In this document: positions 7,915 to 16,449 of the stretch, in pieces | Numbering within the stretch: position 1 is the first letter of the stretch | Layout: every line of letters starts with the position of its first letter | From: Flavobacterium sp. | GTDB taxonomy: Bacteria > Bacteroidota > Bacteroidia > Flavobacteriales > Flavobacteriaceae | Length of the DNA: 64,000 nt | Reading direction: 5' to 3' | Assembly (NCBI RefSeq): GCF_035195345.1 | Contig: NZ_CP136574.1 | Span: forward strand, 1,355,871 to 1,419,870 | Notes under the pieces: generated by a model | What the model was told of the DNA's origin: nothing | The model's database searches: none | The model's input: only the letters and a program-made list of their open reading frames with translations | Translations under genes and position numbers: made by a program

Positions 7915-9228
7915 CTATTTCTTACTTTCTTTTTTATCTTTTTCTGTTTCTACACGAACTTTATCATTTGAAACTAAATCTTTAGAAACCGTTGTATAAG
8001 GTCCAATTATAATTTCTTCACCTGGTTTTAGTCCCGAAATAATTTCAATATTAGAATCGTCTTGAATTCCGGTTTTTACAACTCTTAATTTAGCTTTATC
8101 GCCCACTTTCACAAAAACACACTCGTATTTTTTATCACTTTTAGGCGCAGTTCCTTTTTTCTCTTGCTCTTCTTTTTCTAATTCTGCTACAATATCCTTT
8201 TTTACAGAAGTAGTATCGTCTTTGATTACAACTGAACTAATTGGCACCGAAATAATTTTTTCTTTTCTTTCAGTAATAATATCAACGGTAGCGGTCATTC
8301 CTGGTCTAAACGGAGAATAACTTTCAGGTTTTCCATTTAACAAATCTTGATATGATTCTTTTAAAATTCTAACTTTAACTTTAAAATTAGTTACTTGATC
8401 AGCGGTCAATGCAGCACTAGCCGAATTTGAAATACTAGTAACAATTCCTTTAAATTCTCTTTTTAAATAAGCATCAACTTCAATATTTGCAGAATCACCA
8501 ATATTTATTTTCACAATATCATTTTCATTTACATCTACTTCTACTTCCATGTTATTTAAGTTCGCAATTCTAAGAATTTCCGTTCCTGTCATTTGCTGTG
8601 TTCCTAAAACACGTTCCCCTAATTCAATATTCAACATAGAAATAGTCCCATCAGCAGGTGCATAAATAGTAGTTCTCCCTAAATTATCTTTAGCTTCAGT
8701 TACTGTTGCAGAAGCACTTTGTACTTGATAATAAGCCGATTGTTTGTTCGCTACAGCTACTTCATAAGCAGAAACCAATCTATCCCATTCTGATTTTGAA
8801 ATAATTCCTTTCTCAAATAATTTTTTATTTCTGTCGTAATTTGCTTTTGCTTCTTTTACTTGGGCATCAGCTTGACTTAAGCCTGCTTTTGTAGTTGACA
8901 TAGATGCTACCGAACGATTTACACCTGATTCATATAAATCTGGATTTATACGTACCAATAAATCTCCTTTTTTAACCTGTTGACCTTCTTTTACAGGTAA
9001 CGCGATAACTTCTCCAGAAACTTCTGACGAAATTTTCACTTCGATTTCTGGCTGAATTTTACCTGTTGCTGAAACCGTTTCAACAATTGTAGTTTGCGCC
9101 ACTTTTGACAATTCTACAATTTTAGAATCATCATTATTTCCGACAACACCTCCTTTTTTTAGTCCAACTAATAGTAAGATTAATCCGATGGCACTTCCTA
9201 ATAAAATGTATATGGTTTTCTTTGACAT
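7915..9228 (-). CDS. Efflux periplasmic adaptor (HlyD/RND or MacA-type membrane fusion protein)
   Basis: Bridges an inner membrane pump to a TolC-like channel. The 437-residue protein has an N-terminal membrane anchor (about 5-22). A lipoyl-like half follows near residue 55 (GKIQPEIEVKISSEVSGEV, then VKKGDLLVRI). Next come a coiled-coil hairpin (about 105-175), the returning lipoyl half (YAPADGTISMLN), a beta-barrel domain and a membrane-proximal domain with the family GLKPGEEII near the end. The MacA-like layout suggests an ABC (MacB) partner, but no pump gene lies next to it. It follows the TolC gene by 20 bp, probably in one operon. Confidence 0.9.
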   Translation of the reverse strand: MSKKTIYILLGSAIGLILLLVGLKKGGVVGNNDDSKIVELSKVAQTTIVETVSATGKIQPEIEVKISSEVSGEVIALPVKEGQQVKKGDLLVRINPDLYESGVNRSVASMSTTKAGLSQADAQVKEAKANYDRNKKLFEKGIISKSEWDRLVSAYEVAVANKQSAYYQVQSASATVTEAKDNLGRTTIYAPADGTISMLNIELGERVLGTQQMTGTEILRIANLNNMEVEVDVNENDIVKINIGDSANIEVDAYLKREFKGIVTSISNSASAALTADQVTNFKVKVRILKESYQDLLNGKPESYSPFRPGMTATVDIITERKEKIISVPISSVVIKDDTTSVKKDIVAELEKEEQEKKGTAPKSDKKYECVFVKVGDKAKLRVVKTGIQDDSNIEIISGLKPGEEIIIGPYTTVSKDLVSNDKVRVETEKDKKESKK

Positions 9229-9248
9229 GACTTAGTATTTATGTTTTA

Positions 9249-10682
9249 TTATTGTTTTTTAATTAATGGTATTCCGAAATAAAATTCTAAAATTTTGGTT
9301 CTAAAAATGTAATCGTATTTAGTTCTCAATACTTCAGATTGAGCGTTTACATATAATGTTTGCGCTTGATTGAAATCAAAAACATTTATTAATCCAACTT
9401 CATATCTTGCTTTAGCGTATTCAAAAGATAATTTTCTAGCTGATAGTGTTGTTTCAGCTGCTTCATAACTTTCCTTTGCTGAATTTGCATCACTGTATGC
9501 AGTAAAAACAATTCTTTCAACATCTAAATTTTGTTGTTCTAAATTTAATTTAGCTCTTTCCAATGCAACTTTACTTCTTTGAACATTGTTTCTAGTGGCA
9601 AATCCATTAAAGATTGGAATAGTTAATTGTAATCCAAAATTTTGTCCTTTATTATTACTAAATTGATCAATAATTGAATCTGGATTTCCTAAAATTGGCA
9701 AGTAATTTTGTTGAAGTACGGCTTGATTTGTTCCGTCAACATAACCAATTACAGATGTTGGATTATTAATGTTTGGTTGAAAACCAACAATTTTATCACT
9801 ATAAGCCGCTCTTGTACTAAAACTATAAAAACCTGAAATTGTAGGTTGATATGCTCCCTTAGCGATTGATACATCTTTTTGAGCTAATTCTAGATTTGAC
9901 TGTGCAATTTTAATCTCTGTTCTAGTTTCTTTTGCCTTTTGCATAATATCTTGAGACGTTTGCAATAATATTTCTGAATTGAAAGATGGAATTTGATTAT
10001 CATCTATATCAAAATTAACAAAATCTTCTAGTCTTAACAATTGAGCAAGACTTAATTTTGATATTAACAATGCATTTTCAGCAGCAATTACTCTTTGGTT
10101 ATCAGAGGCAACAGTTGCTTTAATATCTAATAAATCACCATTTGGAACTACACCCGCTTCAACTAATTCTTGCGTTCTTTCTAACTGTTTTACATCGTAT
10201 GCTTTTTGTTGAACTTGAACTTTTAAATTTTCTTTGTTAAACAAAATCTGCAAATAAGCATTCGCTACATTTAAAGCAATATCTTCTTGCATTTTAGTTA
10301 TTTGATACTGATTTGCAATAATCTGTAAATTTGATTTACGTAATTGCAATTGATTTCTTAACCCATTATAAATATCAATACCCACATTTAAGCCAGCAGA
10401 CGTAAATTGCGTAGTTTGATTTTCTAACAATCCCGTTGTGATATTTTGATTCAAACCAATATTCCAAGAGTGAGATGCATTACCATTTATACTAGGTAAA
10501 AATGCGCCAACTGCATCTTTTCGATTAATATTAGCATTTTTTAAATCCAATTCAGACTGCTTAATGGATATATTATTTTGAATGGCATAATCTACACATT
10601 CTTCTAAAGTCCATTTCTTATCTTGTGCCGAAAGTTGAAAGCCAACTAGCAATAGAAAAAGAATTATTTTTTTTGTTATCAT
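9249..10682 (-). CDS. TolC-family outer membrane efflux protein
   Basis: A trimeric outer membrane channel for drug or metabolite efflux. The 477-residue product has a signal peptide (cleaved near FQLSAQ) followed by WTLEECVDYAIQNN, the standard start of Bacteroidota TolC-like proteins. Two long helical repeats follow, with the typical NLNVGIDIYNG- and QLTIPIFNG-type barrel strands (the latter near residue 360). The ATG at 10682 (MITKKIILF) gives a proper signal peptide; a seven-codon extension is possible but unnecessary. It is the first gene of a two-gene unit with the adaptor and is divergent from the DUF4403 gene. Confidence 0.92.
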   Translation of the reverse strand: MITKKIILFLLLVGFQLSAQDKKWTLEECVDYAIQNNISIKQSELDLKNANINRKDAVGAFLPSINGNASHSWNIGLNQNITTGLLENQTTQFTSAGLNVGIDIYNGLRNQLQLRKSNLQIIANQYQITKMQEDIALNVANAYLQILFNKENLKVQVQQKAYDVKQLERTQELVEAGVVPNGDLLDIKATVASDNQRVIAAENALLISKLSLAQLLRLEDFVNFDIDDNQIPSFNSEILLQTSQDIMQKAKETRTEIKIAQSNLELAQKDVSIAKGAYQPTISGFYSFSTRAAYSDKIVGFQPNINNPTSVIGYVDGTNQAVLQQNYLPILGNPDSIIDQFSNNKGQNFGLQLTIPIFNGFATRNNVQRSKVALERAKLNLEQQNLDVERIVFTAYSDANSAKESYEAAETTLSARKLSFEYAKARYEVGLINVFDFNQAQTLYVNAQSEVLRTKYDYIFRTKILEFYFGIPLIKKQ

Positions 10683-10793
10683 TTTATGTACTTTACTTCT
10701 CATTTCTTATAAGACCTTCTTTTTACATTTTTGTTACAGATATCAATTAAAATTTTACTTTTACAATAAAAAAAAGAACCTTTATATTGCACA

Positions 10794-12185
10794 ATGAAAA
10801 CAATTATCGCTTTTGCACTTCTTGCTTGCACCCTACTTATATCAGTATCTTGTGGAACAACCAATAAAATTGAAGCCTTAAAACCTGCCCCTTCAAATAA
10901 TGCTGCCGTAGTATATAAAAACAAAATATCGTTTGTAGCAATGCCCATTGAAATTTCTTTAAAAGAAATTGAAAGCCAATTAAATAAAAATTTAACGGGT
11001 TTAATTTACAACGATTCGATTTTAAGCGATGACAAAACCGAAATGAAAATTTGGAAAACGGCACCCATAAAACTAGCTGAAAAAAACGGTAATATTGTTT
11101 CAGTTATTCCACTAAAAATTTGGGCTAAATTTAAATATGGTACTGATTTTTTAGGGTTAAATGATACCCGAGAGATAAATCTAAACGGAACAATTACACT
11201 AAATAGTGTTACTAATTTATACAACTGGAAATTAACAACTACTTCAAAAATTGAAGATTTTGAATGGAGCGAAAGTCCAAACATCCTTGTTGCTGGAAAA
11301 AAAGTGCCAATTACATACATAATCAACCCCACTTTAAGCATTTTTAAATCTAAAATTGCTAAAAAAATAGATGATGCAATTAATGCTACTTGTGATTTTA
11401 AACCGCAAGTTTTATCTGTTTTAGAAAAACTGAGCACTCCTTTTTTAACTAGCGAGCAATATGAAACTTGGTTTAAAATGGTTCCGATTGAGCTTTACGT
11501 TACAGAAGCTAAACTAGGAAAAAGAAAAATCACCATGAATATGGGATTAAAATGCAATATGCAAACAATGGTTGGTCAAGAACCAAAAAATAATTTTGAT
11601 GCTGCTAAAATTATTTTAAAACCAATAGCATCCATCCCAAACAAAACAACGGTTTCAGTAGTTGCGGTATCTACTTATGAAAGTGCTAGCAAAATAGTAA
11701 CCAAAAACTTTCAAGGGCAAGAATTTGCTGCTGGTAGTAGAAAAATTGTAGTTCAAAAAGTAGATTTATGGCAAAAAGATGGAAAAATGATTATTGCTTT
11801 AGATATTATTGGCAGCATAAATGGAACCATATACTTATCTGGAATTCCAAATTACAATGCAATAACTAAAGAAATTTACTTTGAACAAATGGATTATGTT
11901 TTAAACACCAAAAACATATTAATGAAATCGGCAAATTGGTTAATGCAGGGTACCATTTTAAAAAAAATTCAAGAAAGTTGTCGCTATTCAATACAAGGAA
12001 ATTTAGAAGAAGGGAAAAAAAACATGAATCCTTATTTATCTAATTACTCACCAATGAAAGGTGTTTTTGTAAATGGAACTTTAAATGATTTTGAATTTGA
12101 AAAAGTAGAAATAACAGACAAAGCAATTATTGCGTTTATAACTACTTCAGGAAAAATGAATATTACAGTTGATGGAATGGAATAA
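10794..12185 (+). CDS. DUF4403 family lipoprotein
   Basis: 463 residues with a lipoprotein signal: a hydrophobic stretch ending in the lipobox VSCG with Cys about 20. The mature protein is beta-rich and repetitive (IEISLKEIESQLNKNL near 50, then IPLKIWAKFKYG) and matches my recollection of DUF4403, a Bacteroidota/Proteobacteria family of unknown function with a lipid-binding-like fold. No Asp at +2, so outer membrane sorting is likely but unproven. It is monocistronic and divergent from the TolC gene. Only a degenerate -7 box (TTTATATTGC) is visible upstream. The role is unknown. Confidence 0.75.
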   Translation: MKTIIAFALLACTLLISVSCGTTNKIEALKPAPSNNAAVVYKNKISFVAMPIEISLKEIESQLNKNLTGLIYNDSILSDDKTEMKIWKTAPIKLAEKNGNIVSVIPLKIWAKFKYGTDFLGLNDTREINLNGTITLNSVTNLYNWKLTTTSKIEDFEWSESPNILVAGKKVPITYIINPTLSIFKSKIAKKIDDAINATCDFKPQVLSVLEKLSTPFLTSEQYETWFKMVPIELYVTEAKLGKRKITMNMGLKCNMQTMVGQEPKNNFDAAKIILKPIASIPNKTTVSVVAVSTYESASKIVTKNFQGQEFAAGSRKIVVQKVDLWQKDGKMIIALDIIGSINGTIYLSGIPNYNAITKEIYFEQMDYVLNTKNILMKSANWLMQGTILKKIQESCRYSIQGNLEEGKKNMNPYLSNYSPMKGVFVNGTLNDFEFEKVEITDKAIIAFITTSGKMNITVDGME

Positions 12186-12248
12186 TTTTAAATTACAATT
12201 CTAACTGTTTTTAGACGACAGCTATTTTATCTATACGAAAGGAATAAT

Positions 12249-12470
12249 TTACTCTACTTTCTTTTTTCCGTATTTTAAACGATAAATTGCATAACCTAAA
12301 ACCCCAACTAAAATGTAAGGAATTGCCATTAAATAAACAATCCCATCATTTACAGCCTCGGCTTTTACACCACCTCCTTCACTTTCAAGTGCGGCACGAC
12401 ACATAGCGCATTGGGCTTGAGTAGAAAGAGAAAAGAAAAAAGAGAAAAGAAAAAAGAAAAATATTTTCAT
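12249..12470 (-). CDS. Small CxxC membrane protein next to the oxidase assembly genes
   Basis: A 73-residue protein: signal sequence, then QCAMCRAALES, then one membrane helix and a basic tail (YRLKYGKKKVE). I recognise it only as a conserved short protein commonly found beside DUF420/SCO genes in Flavobacteriia. The exported CxxC could bind a metal or do thiol chemistry, consistent with copper-site assembly, but this is inference. The ATG at 12470 (MKIFFFFLFS) is chosen; an upstream extension to 12521 would translate a 14-bp tandem repeat. It is the last gene of the thioredoxin-like/SCO/DUF420 unit. Confidence 0.7.
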   Translation of the reverse strand: MKIFFFFLFSFFFSLSTQAQCAMCRAALESEGGGVKAEAVNDGIVYLMAIPYILVGVLGYAIYRLKYGKKKVE

Positions 12471-12480
12471 CTTACAACCT

Positions 12481-12508
12481 CTTTGTTCTATTTTCTTTGT
12501 TCTATTTT
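12481..12508. repeat. 14-bp tandem duplication
   Basis: CTTTGTTCTATTTT occurs twice in exact tandem (12481-12494, 12495-12508) between the DUF420 gene and the small CxxC gene. It looks like recent slippage in non-coding DNA. Confidence 0.85.
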
Positions 12509-12510
12509 CT

Positions 12511-13050
12511 TTAGTGTGCATAATAAGGAGAAATCATAATATAAACAACAACACCCGTAATGGCAACATATAACCAAATTGGAAATGTAATTTTTGCTAA
12601 TTTTTTATGCTTGTCAAATTTTTCAGCCCATGCTTTAACATACGTTGTTAAAACTAATGGGATGATTATAATAGAACATAAAATGTGGGTGATTAAAATA
12701 AAATAATACAAATACTTAATAACACCTTCACCACCAAATTTTGTAGAATCTGATGTCATATGATACGCCACATACATTGCCAAAAACGAAACAGAACAAG
12801 CAATTGCTAATTTCATTAAATTTTCGTGCAATTTTCTATTTCCGTTTTTGATTGCAACAACAGCAGCTATTAGTAAAAAAGCTGTTGCTCCATTAATTGA
12901 GGCATAAATTGGAGGTAAAACATATAGAGGTTGGACATCAAAACCCAATCTTCTAAGATTTACACCAAATAACAAAGCTACTACCAAAGGGATAGCAATT
13001 GATAATACGACAATTAATTTATTAAATTTTGTTTCTTTATTTGTTTCCAT
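12511..13050 (-). CDS. DUF420 membrane protein (CtaM-like cytochrome oxidase maturation factor)
   Basis: 179 residues with five to six membrane helices and scattered histidines (NRKLHENLMKLA, VAYHMTSD, ILITHILCS). This is the pattern of DUF420, the family containing YozB/CtaM, which Gram-positive work links to cytochrome oxidase maturation. Its place one base after the SCO gene and near subunits III/IV supports an assembly role here. The ATG at 13050 (METNKETKF) is used; the slightly longer frame would need a TTG inside the SCO gene's end. Confidence 0.85.
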   Translation of the reverse strand: METNKETKFNKLIVVLSIAIPLVVALLFGVNLRRLGFDVQPLYVLPPIYASINGATAFLLIAAVVAIKNGNRKLHENLMKLAIACSVSFLAMYVAYHMTSDSTKFGGEGVIKYLYYFILITHILCSIIIIPLVLTTYVKAWAEKFDKHKKLAKITFPIWLYVAITGVVVYIMISPYYAH

Positions 13051-13051
13051 T

Positions 13052-13678
13052 TTATTCAACTAATAATTTTTTTATATCTTCTTTAATCGCTTCTACTCCT
13101 TTAGGATCTAATCCGTCGTAGTATAAAATAGGATTCCCTTGAGCATCTTTTCTACAACGTATTTTACCTTCTTTATCAACTAAAGCAAATAATCCTGAAT
13201 GCTCAAAACCACCTGCCGCTTTATTATTTTCACCAGCGTATAAATTAAATCCTTTATTTGCTAAGTTAAAAATATAATCTTTATCTCCTGTTAAAAAATT
13301 CCAATTGTAATGTTTTACTCCTAAAAGGCGCGCATGCTCATTTAAAAACTCAGGTGTGTCATTACTTGGGTCGATGGTGATTGAAACTAAACCAAAGCTA
13401 GGATTTCCGTAAAATTCATCTTGTAATTGTAGCATACTTTGATTCATTTTAGGACAAATCGTAGGACAGGTTGCAAAGAAAAACTCCACTACATATACTT
13501 TACCCAAATAATCTTTATTAGAGATAGTTTTATTATTTTGATTCGTTAACTTGAACTCAGGAACAGGTCCAATTTCAACTAAATCTGATTTTTGAAATTT
13601 AGCAATAATCTTAGGCACAGCCCAAATACCAAAAATTAAAATGATAAATGATATCCCTATGTATGATTTATTTTTCAT
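13052..13678 (-). CDS. SCO1/SenC-family copper chaperone for cytochrome oxidase
   Basis: A thioredoxin-fold protein anchored by an N-terminal helix, delivering copper or reducing cysteines at the CuA site of oxidase subunit II. The 208-residue protein has the SCO motif FFATCPTICPKM (CxxxC, about residues 70-80). The conserved third ligand region is seen as GGFEHSGLFALVD. The neighbours DUF420 and the oxidase subunits fit. It is translated from an ATG two bases after the stop of the preceding thioredoxin-like gene, so the two are probably coupled. Confidence 0.92.
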   Translation of the reverse strand: MKNKSYIGISFIILIFGIWAVPKIIAKFQKSDLVEIGPVPEFKLTNQNNKTISNKDYLGKVYVVEFFFATCPTICPKMNQSMLQLQDEFYGNPSFGLVSITIDPSNDTPEFLNEHARLLGVKHYNWNFLTGDKDYIFNLANKGFNLYAGENNKAAGGFEHSGLFALVDKEGKIRCRKDAQGNPILYYDGLDPKGVEAIKEDIKKLLVE

Positions 13679-13680
13679 TC

Positions 13681-14385
13681 CTATTTATTTTGTTTTTCAA
13701 TATTTTCTTTGATGTTATCTCTAAAAACATCTTTTCTTTCATTTTGATTTTTTTTAAGTGCTAATCGGTATTCGCGTAAAATAATTTTTACATCATCCGT
13801 CATTTCGTTATGCAAATCAGCAGCCGAAATGGTGTTATAACTTTCTTTAAACTCGTCTTCTCCTTTTTTATTTTTACCCTTTCTACCACGATGATTTAAC
13901 TCTTTGTCCACAATAATTACAGCTGGAGTCCCTTTATTTTCATCCAATTGCCCGATTAACTTGTAGCTATCATAAAAATCTTGAATGCTATCAGGGGTTG
14001 AAAATGCAAATTTCCATCCAGTCATCTCTCCAGTAATAGGAGCTAATTCATCAATTATCTGTTGGCATTTTTTTTCATTGCCTTCAGGAACAACCATAAT
14101 CATTTGAAAATCTTTAAACCCTTTGTATTTGTTATAAATTTTTTGATTCAGATTAAAAAAATTACCTCTGTTCTCAATTACATTATCACCTACAAAACCA
14201 AGAATAGTAATTTTATCTTTCATTGAAAGTGGATTACCATCTAAACTAGACCAATCTGCTGGGATATCTTGGTTACTTTTAGAAATAGTAGGTAAAAAAA
14301 GAGAATTATGTGAAGCCGTTGAAAAAACCAAATAAATGGCAATTGGCAAGATAAATAAGGATATTAGAACTAATTTGTTTTTCAT
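13681..14385 (-). CDS. Membrane-anchored thioredoxin-fold protein without a redox motif
   Basis: 234 residues: an N-terminal membrane anchor, then a region that reads like a thioredoxin/SCO fold (ITILGFVGDNV, FQMIMVVPEG, GTPAVIIVDKE), then a charged helical tail. There is no CxxC or CxxxC; the single cysteine is in KKCQQ. It precedes the SCO gene by two bases. I infer a non-catalytic assembly partner in copper or oxidase biogenesis, perhaps a diverged SCO paralogue. I do not recognise a named family. It has its own -7 box just downstream of the previous operon's terminator. Confidence 0.7.
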   Translation of the reverse strand: MKNKLVLISLFILPIAIYLVFSTASHNSLFLPTISKSNQDIPADWSSLDGNPLSMKDKITILGFVGDNVIENRGNFFNLNQKIYNKYKGFKDFQMIMVVPEGNEKKCQQIIDELAPITGEMTGWKFAFSTPDSIQDFYDSYKLIGQLDENKGTPAVIIVDKELNHRGRKGKNKKGEDEFKESYNTISAADLHNEMTDDVKIILREYRLALKKNQNERKDVFRDNIKENIEKQNK

Positions 14386-14409
14386 TAGGTTACACTAAAT
14401 TTGTTCATA

Positions 14410-14417
14410 CAAAAGTA
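14410..14417 (-). promoter_or_regulatory. Putative -7 box for the thioredoxin-like/SCO/DUF420 unit (TACTTTTG)
   Basis: A minus-strand TAnnTTTG match 24 nt before the ATG at 14385, directly after the terminator of the oxidase subunit operon, so the assembly genes have separate transcription. Confidence 0.45.
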
Positions 14418-14443
14418 AAAAAAATCCCGATGTAAATCGGGAT
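14417..14443 (-). terminator. Intrinsic terminator of the ctaB-subunit III-subunit IV operon
   Basis: An 8-bp stem (ATCCCGAT 14424-14431 with ATCGGGAT 14436-14443), loop GTAA, then an eight-base U tract on the minus strand. Confidence 0.9.
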
Positions 14444-14462
14444 TATATTATAGAAACAAGTG

Positions 14463-14813
14463 TTAAAATATCCACTTTAAATGACCTGTTTTGTAAATAC
14501 CATAAACGTAATCACCTTCAACTAGTAAAATAAAACATAAATAAAGGATTAAGAATATAACTGTCCAAACAATAGATCTTCTAAACCATTTTTTTTCACC
14601 TTCCATGTGCATGAAAGCCCAAGTAATGTAATATGCTTTAACGATAGTTAAAATGATGAACAACCAGTTTAACAAATTCATTCCTAAGAAATTATTGAAG
14701 TATAATGATTTTGGTTTATAAATACCAAACAAAACCTCTACGATAGTAATGATAGAAAGAATTCCAAAAACTACCCAAATTCTTTTTGTATTTGATTCGT
14801 GTGCGTGTGCCAT
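14463..14813 (-). CDS. Cytochrome c oxidase subunit IV (prokaryotic COX4/CyoD-like)
   Basis: A 116-residue inner membrane protein with three helices and a histidine-containing N-terminus (MAHAHESNTKR). The sequence TIVEVLFGIYKP in helix 1 and AYYITWAFMHMEGEKKW at the end of helix 2 fit the small subunit IV/CyoD family that stabilises heme-copper oxidases. It is last in the operon ctaB, subunit III, subunit III, subunit IV, and is followed by a strong terminator. Confidence 0.88.
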   Translation of the reverse strand: MAHAHESNTKRIWVVFGILSIITIVEVLFGIYKPKSLYFNNFLGMNLLNWLFIILTIVKAYYITWAFMHMEGEKKWFRRSIVWTVIFLILYLCFILLVEGDYVYGIYKTGHLKWIF

Positions 14814-14833
14814 GATATACTTTTATTATATAA

Positions 14834-15814
14834 TTATACTAAATAGAAGAAAGTAAATACGAATACCCACACTAAGTCGACAAAGTGCCAGTACAATCCA
14901 ACTTTTTCAACCATTTCGTAACTTTTTCTTTTCTCGTAAGTACCTAATAACACATTAAAGAAAATAATGATATTAATTAATACTCCTGTAAATACATGGA
15001 ATCCGTGAAATCCAGTTATAAAGAAGAAGAAGTTAGCAAATAATTTATGTCCGTATTCGTTTCTAACTAAGTTAGCCCCTTCAACTACATATTTAGCGTC
15101 TGCTAATCTTTTTAATGACTCTTCTCTTGATAAAACAGTTTTGTGTTTTTCAGCATTTAAAAATTCTGAACGTACTAAAATAGATTCATCTGCTTTAAAA
15201 CCAGCAACCACTTCGTTTACTGAATAAGTAGGTAAAGTAGCCTCATCCATAAACCAAACACCATTACTTCTTTCGTGTTGTGTTCTCGCTTCTGGTAACG
15301 TTGCAGAAAAATCAGCAAGAGCTACTCTTTTGTATGTTCCATCTGCTTGTTTTTGTACAAATTGAAGAATAGAACCTCCTTTTGTTTCTACTGCACCATA
15401 TTCACCTTTAATAAAATTTTTCCACTCCCAAGCTTGAGAACCTAAGAAGATAAAACCTCCAATAATAGTTAAAAACATGTAGAAAGCTACTTTTGCTTTA
15501 TTCATATGATGTCCAGCATCAACCGCTAAAACCATAGTAACTGAAGAGAAAATTAAGATAAAAGTCATTAAAGCCACATAATACATAGGCGCATTTACAC
15601 CGTGTAAGAATGGAAAGTGGTTAAAAACCTCATCGGCAATTGGCCAAGTTTCAATGAATTTAAACCTTGAAAAACCGTACGCGGCTAAGAAACCTGAAAA
15701 TGTTAATGCATCTGATAAGATGAAAAACCACATCATCATTTTACCATAGGTTGCTCCTAATGGTCCTGGACCTCCGTCTAAAGCGTGTTCATCTGAAATA
15801 ACTGTCGCTCCCAT
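14834..15814 (-). CDS. Cytochrome c oxidase subunit III with a large soluble insertion
   Basis: 326 residues. The heme-copper oxidase subunit III core is clear: GKMMMWFFILSDALTFSGF in the first helices, and GFHGFHVFTGV and LYWHFVDLVWVFVF in the last two. Between the helix ending near FLGSQAWEWKNF and the one starting near HKLFANFFFF lies a hydrophilic insert of roughly 110-130 residues not found in standard subunit III. A second, shorter subunit III gene follows upstream in the operon, so the complex may contain both or the two may be alternatives. Confidence 0.9.
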   Translation of the reverse strand: MGATVISDEHALDGGPGPLGATYGKMMMWFFILSDALTFSGFLAAYGFSRFKFIETWPIADEVFNHFPFLHGVNAPMYYVALMTFILIFSSVTMVLAVDAGHHMNKAKVAFYMFLTIIGGFIFLGSQAWEWKNFIKGEYGAVETKGGSILQFVQKQADGTYKRVALADFSATLPEARTQHERSNGVWFMDEATLPTYSVNEVVAGFKADESILVRSEFLNAEKHKTVLSREESLKRLADAKYVVEGANLVRNEYGHKLFANFFFFITGFHGFHVFTGVLINIIIFFNVLLGTYEKRKSYEMVEKVGLYWHFVDLVWVFVFTFFYLV

Positions 15815-15859
15815 AAATTTTTTAATTGTTAAAAAGTTCCCAAATTTATTATTTTTTTT

Positions 15860-16447
15860 CTATTTGAAAAAATAGAAAAACAAAAACAAATAAACCCAAA
15901 TAAAATCCATAAAGTGCCAATACATCGCACTTAGCTCTATACCAAGGGTTTGAGCAGGATTATACCTTTGTTTATAATGATTATAAATTACCACAAAAAG
16001 TGAAATTATACCTCCAAAAAGATGCGCAACATGCACAATAACAAATGCATACAAAAACGAAACACTCACTGTGCTTGATGGCCCAGTTGGAACTAATTGC
16101 ATACTAAATAGCTCTGAAAAACCATTAAATTGAAAAGCAATGAATAAACATCCTAAAACCAACGTTGATATTAAAAAGAACATTCCTCTAGAATTCATTC
16201 CTTCTTTAATATATTTTTTAGCCAAATGAAACGTAAAACTACTAATTAATATAATAATAGTACTTAAAATAAGGGATTTTGGCATTCCAAAATCTGCAAC
16301 CCAATCAGGACGTTTTTTACTAACAATAAAACCACTTGTCAATCCGGCAAAAATCATACAAATACTGATCATTCCGAACCATAACAACATTTTATAGGTT
16401 TTGCCTTTACGTGCTTGTTCTTCTTCCAAAGTCATTCTATTTTCCAT
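15860..16447 (-). CDS. Cytochrome c oxidase subunit III, short form
   Basis: 195 residues with five membrane helices and the subunit III landmarks FAGLTSGFIVSKKRPDW (first helix), VIVHVAHLFGGIIS and MYWHFMDFIWVYLFLFF (last helix). It lacks the two N-terminal helices found in longer forms, as CyoC-like subunits do. It starts two bases after the ctaB stop, so translation is probably coupled. Together with the insert-bearing subunit III gene downstream, it gives two subunit III paralogues in one operon. Confidence 0.9.
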   Translation of the reverse strand: MENRMTLEEEQARKGKTYKMLLWFGMISICMIFAGLTSGFIVSKKRPDWVADFGMPKSLILSTIIILISSFTFHLAKKYIKEGMNSRGMFFLISTLVLGCLFIAFQFNGFSELFSMQLVPTGPSSTVSVSFLYAFVIVHVAHLFGGIISLFVVIYNHYKQRYNPAQTLGIELSAMYWHFMDFIWVYLFLFFYFFK

Positions 16448-16449
16448 AA

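Noticed and set aside
11006..11437. 143-codon ORF antisense to the DUF4403 gene
   Set aside because: Shadow frame in AT-rich coding DNA.
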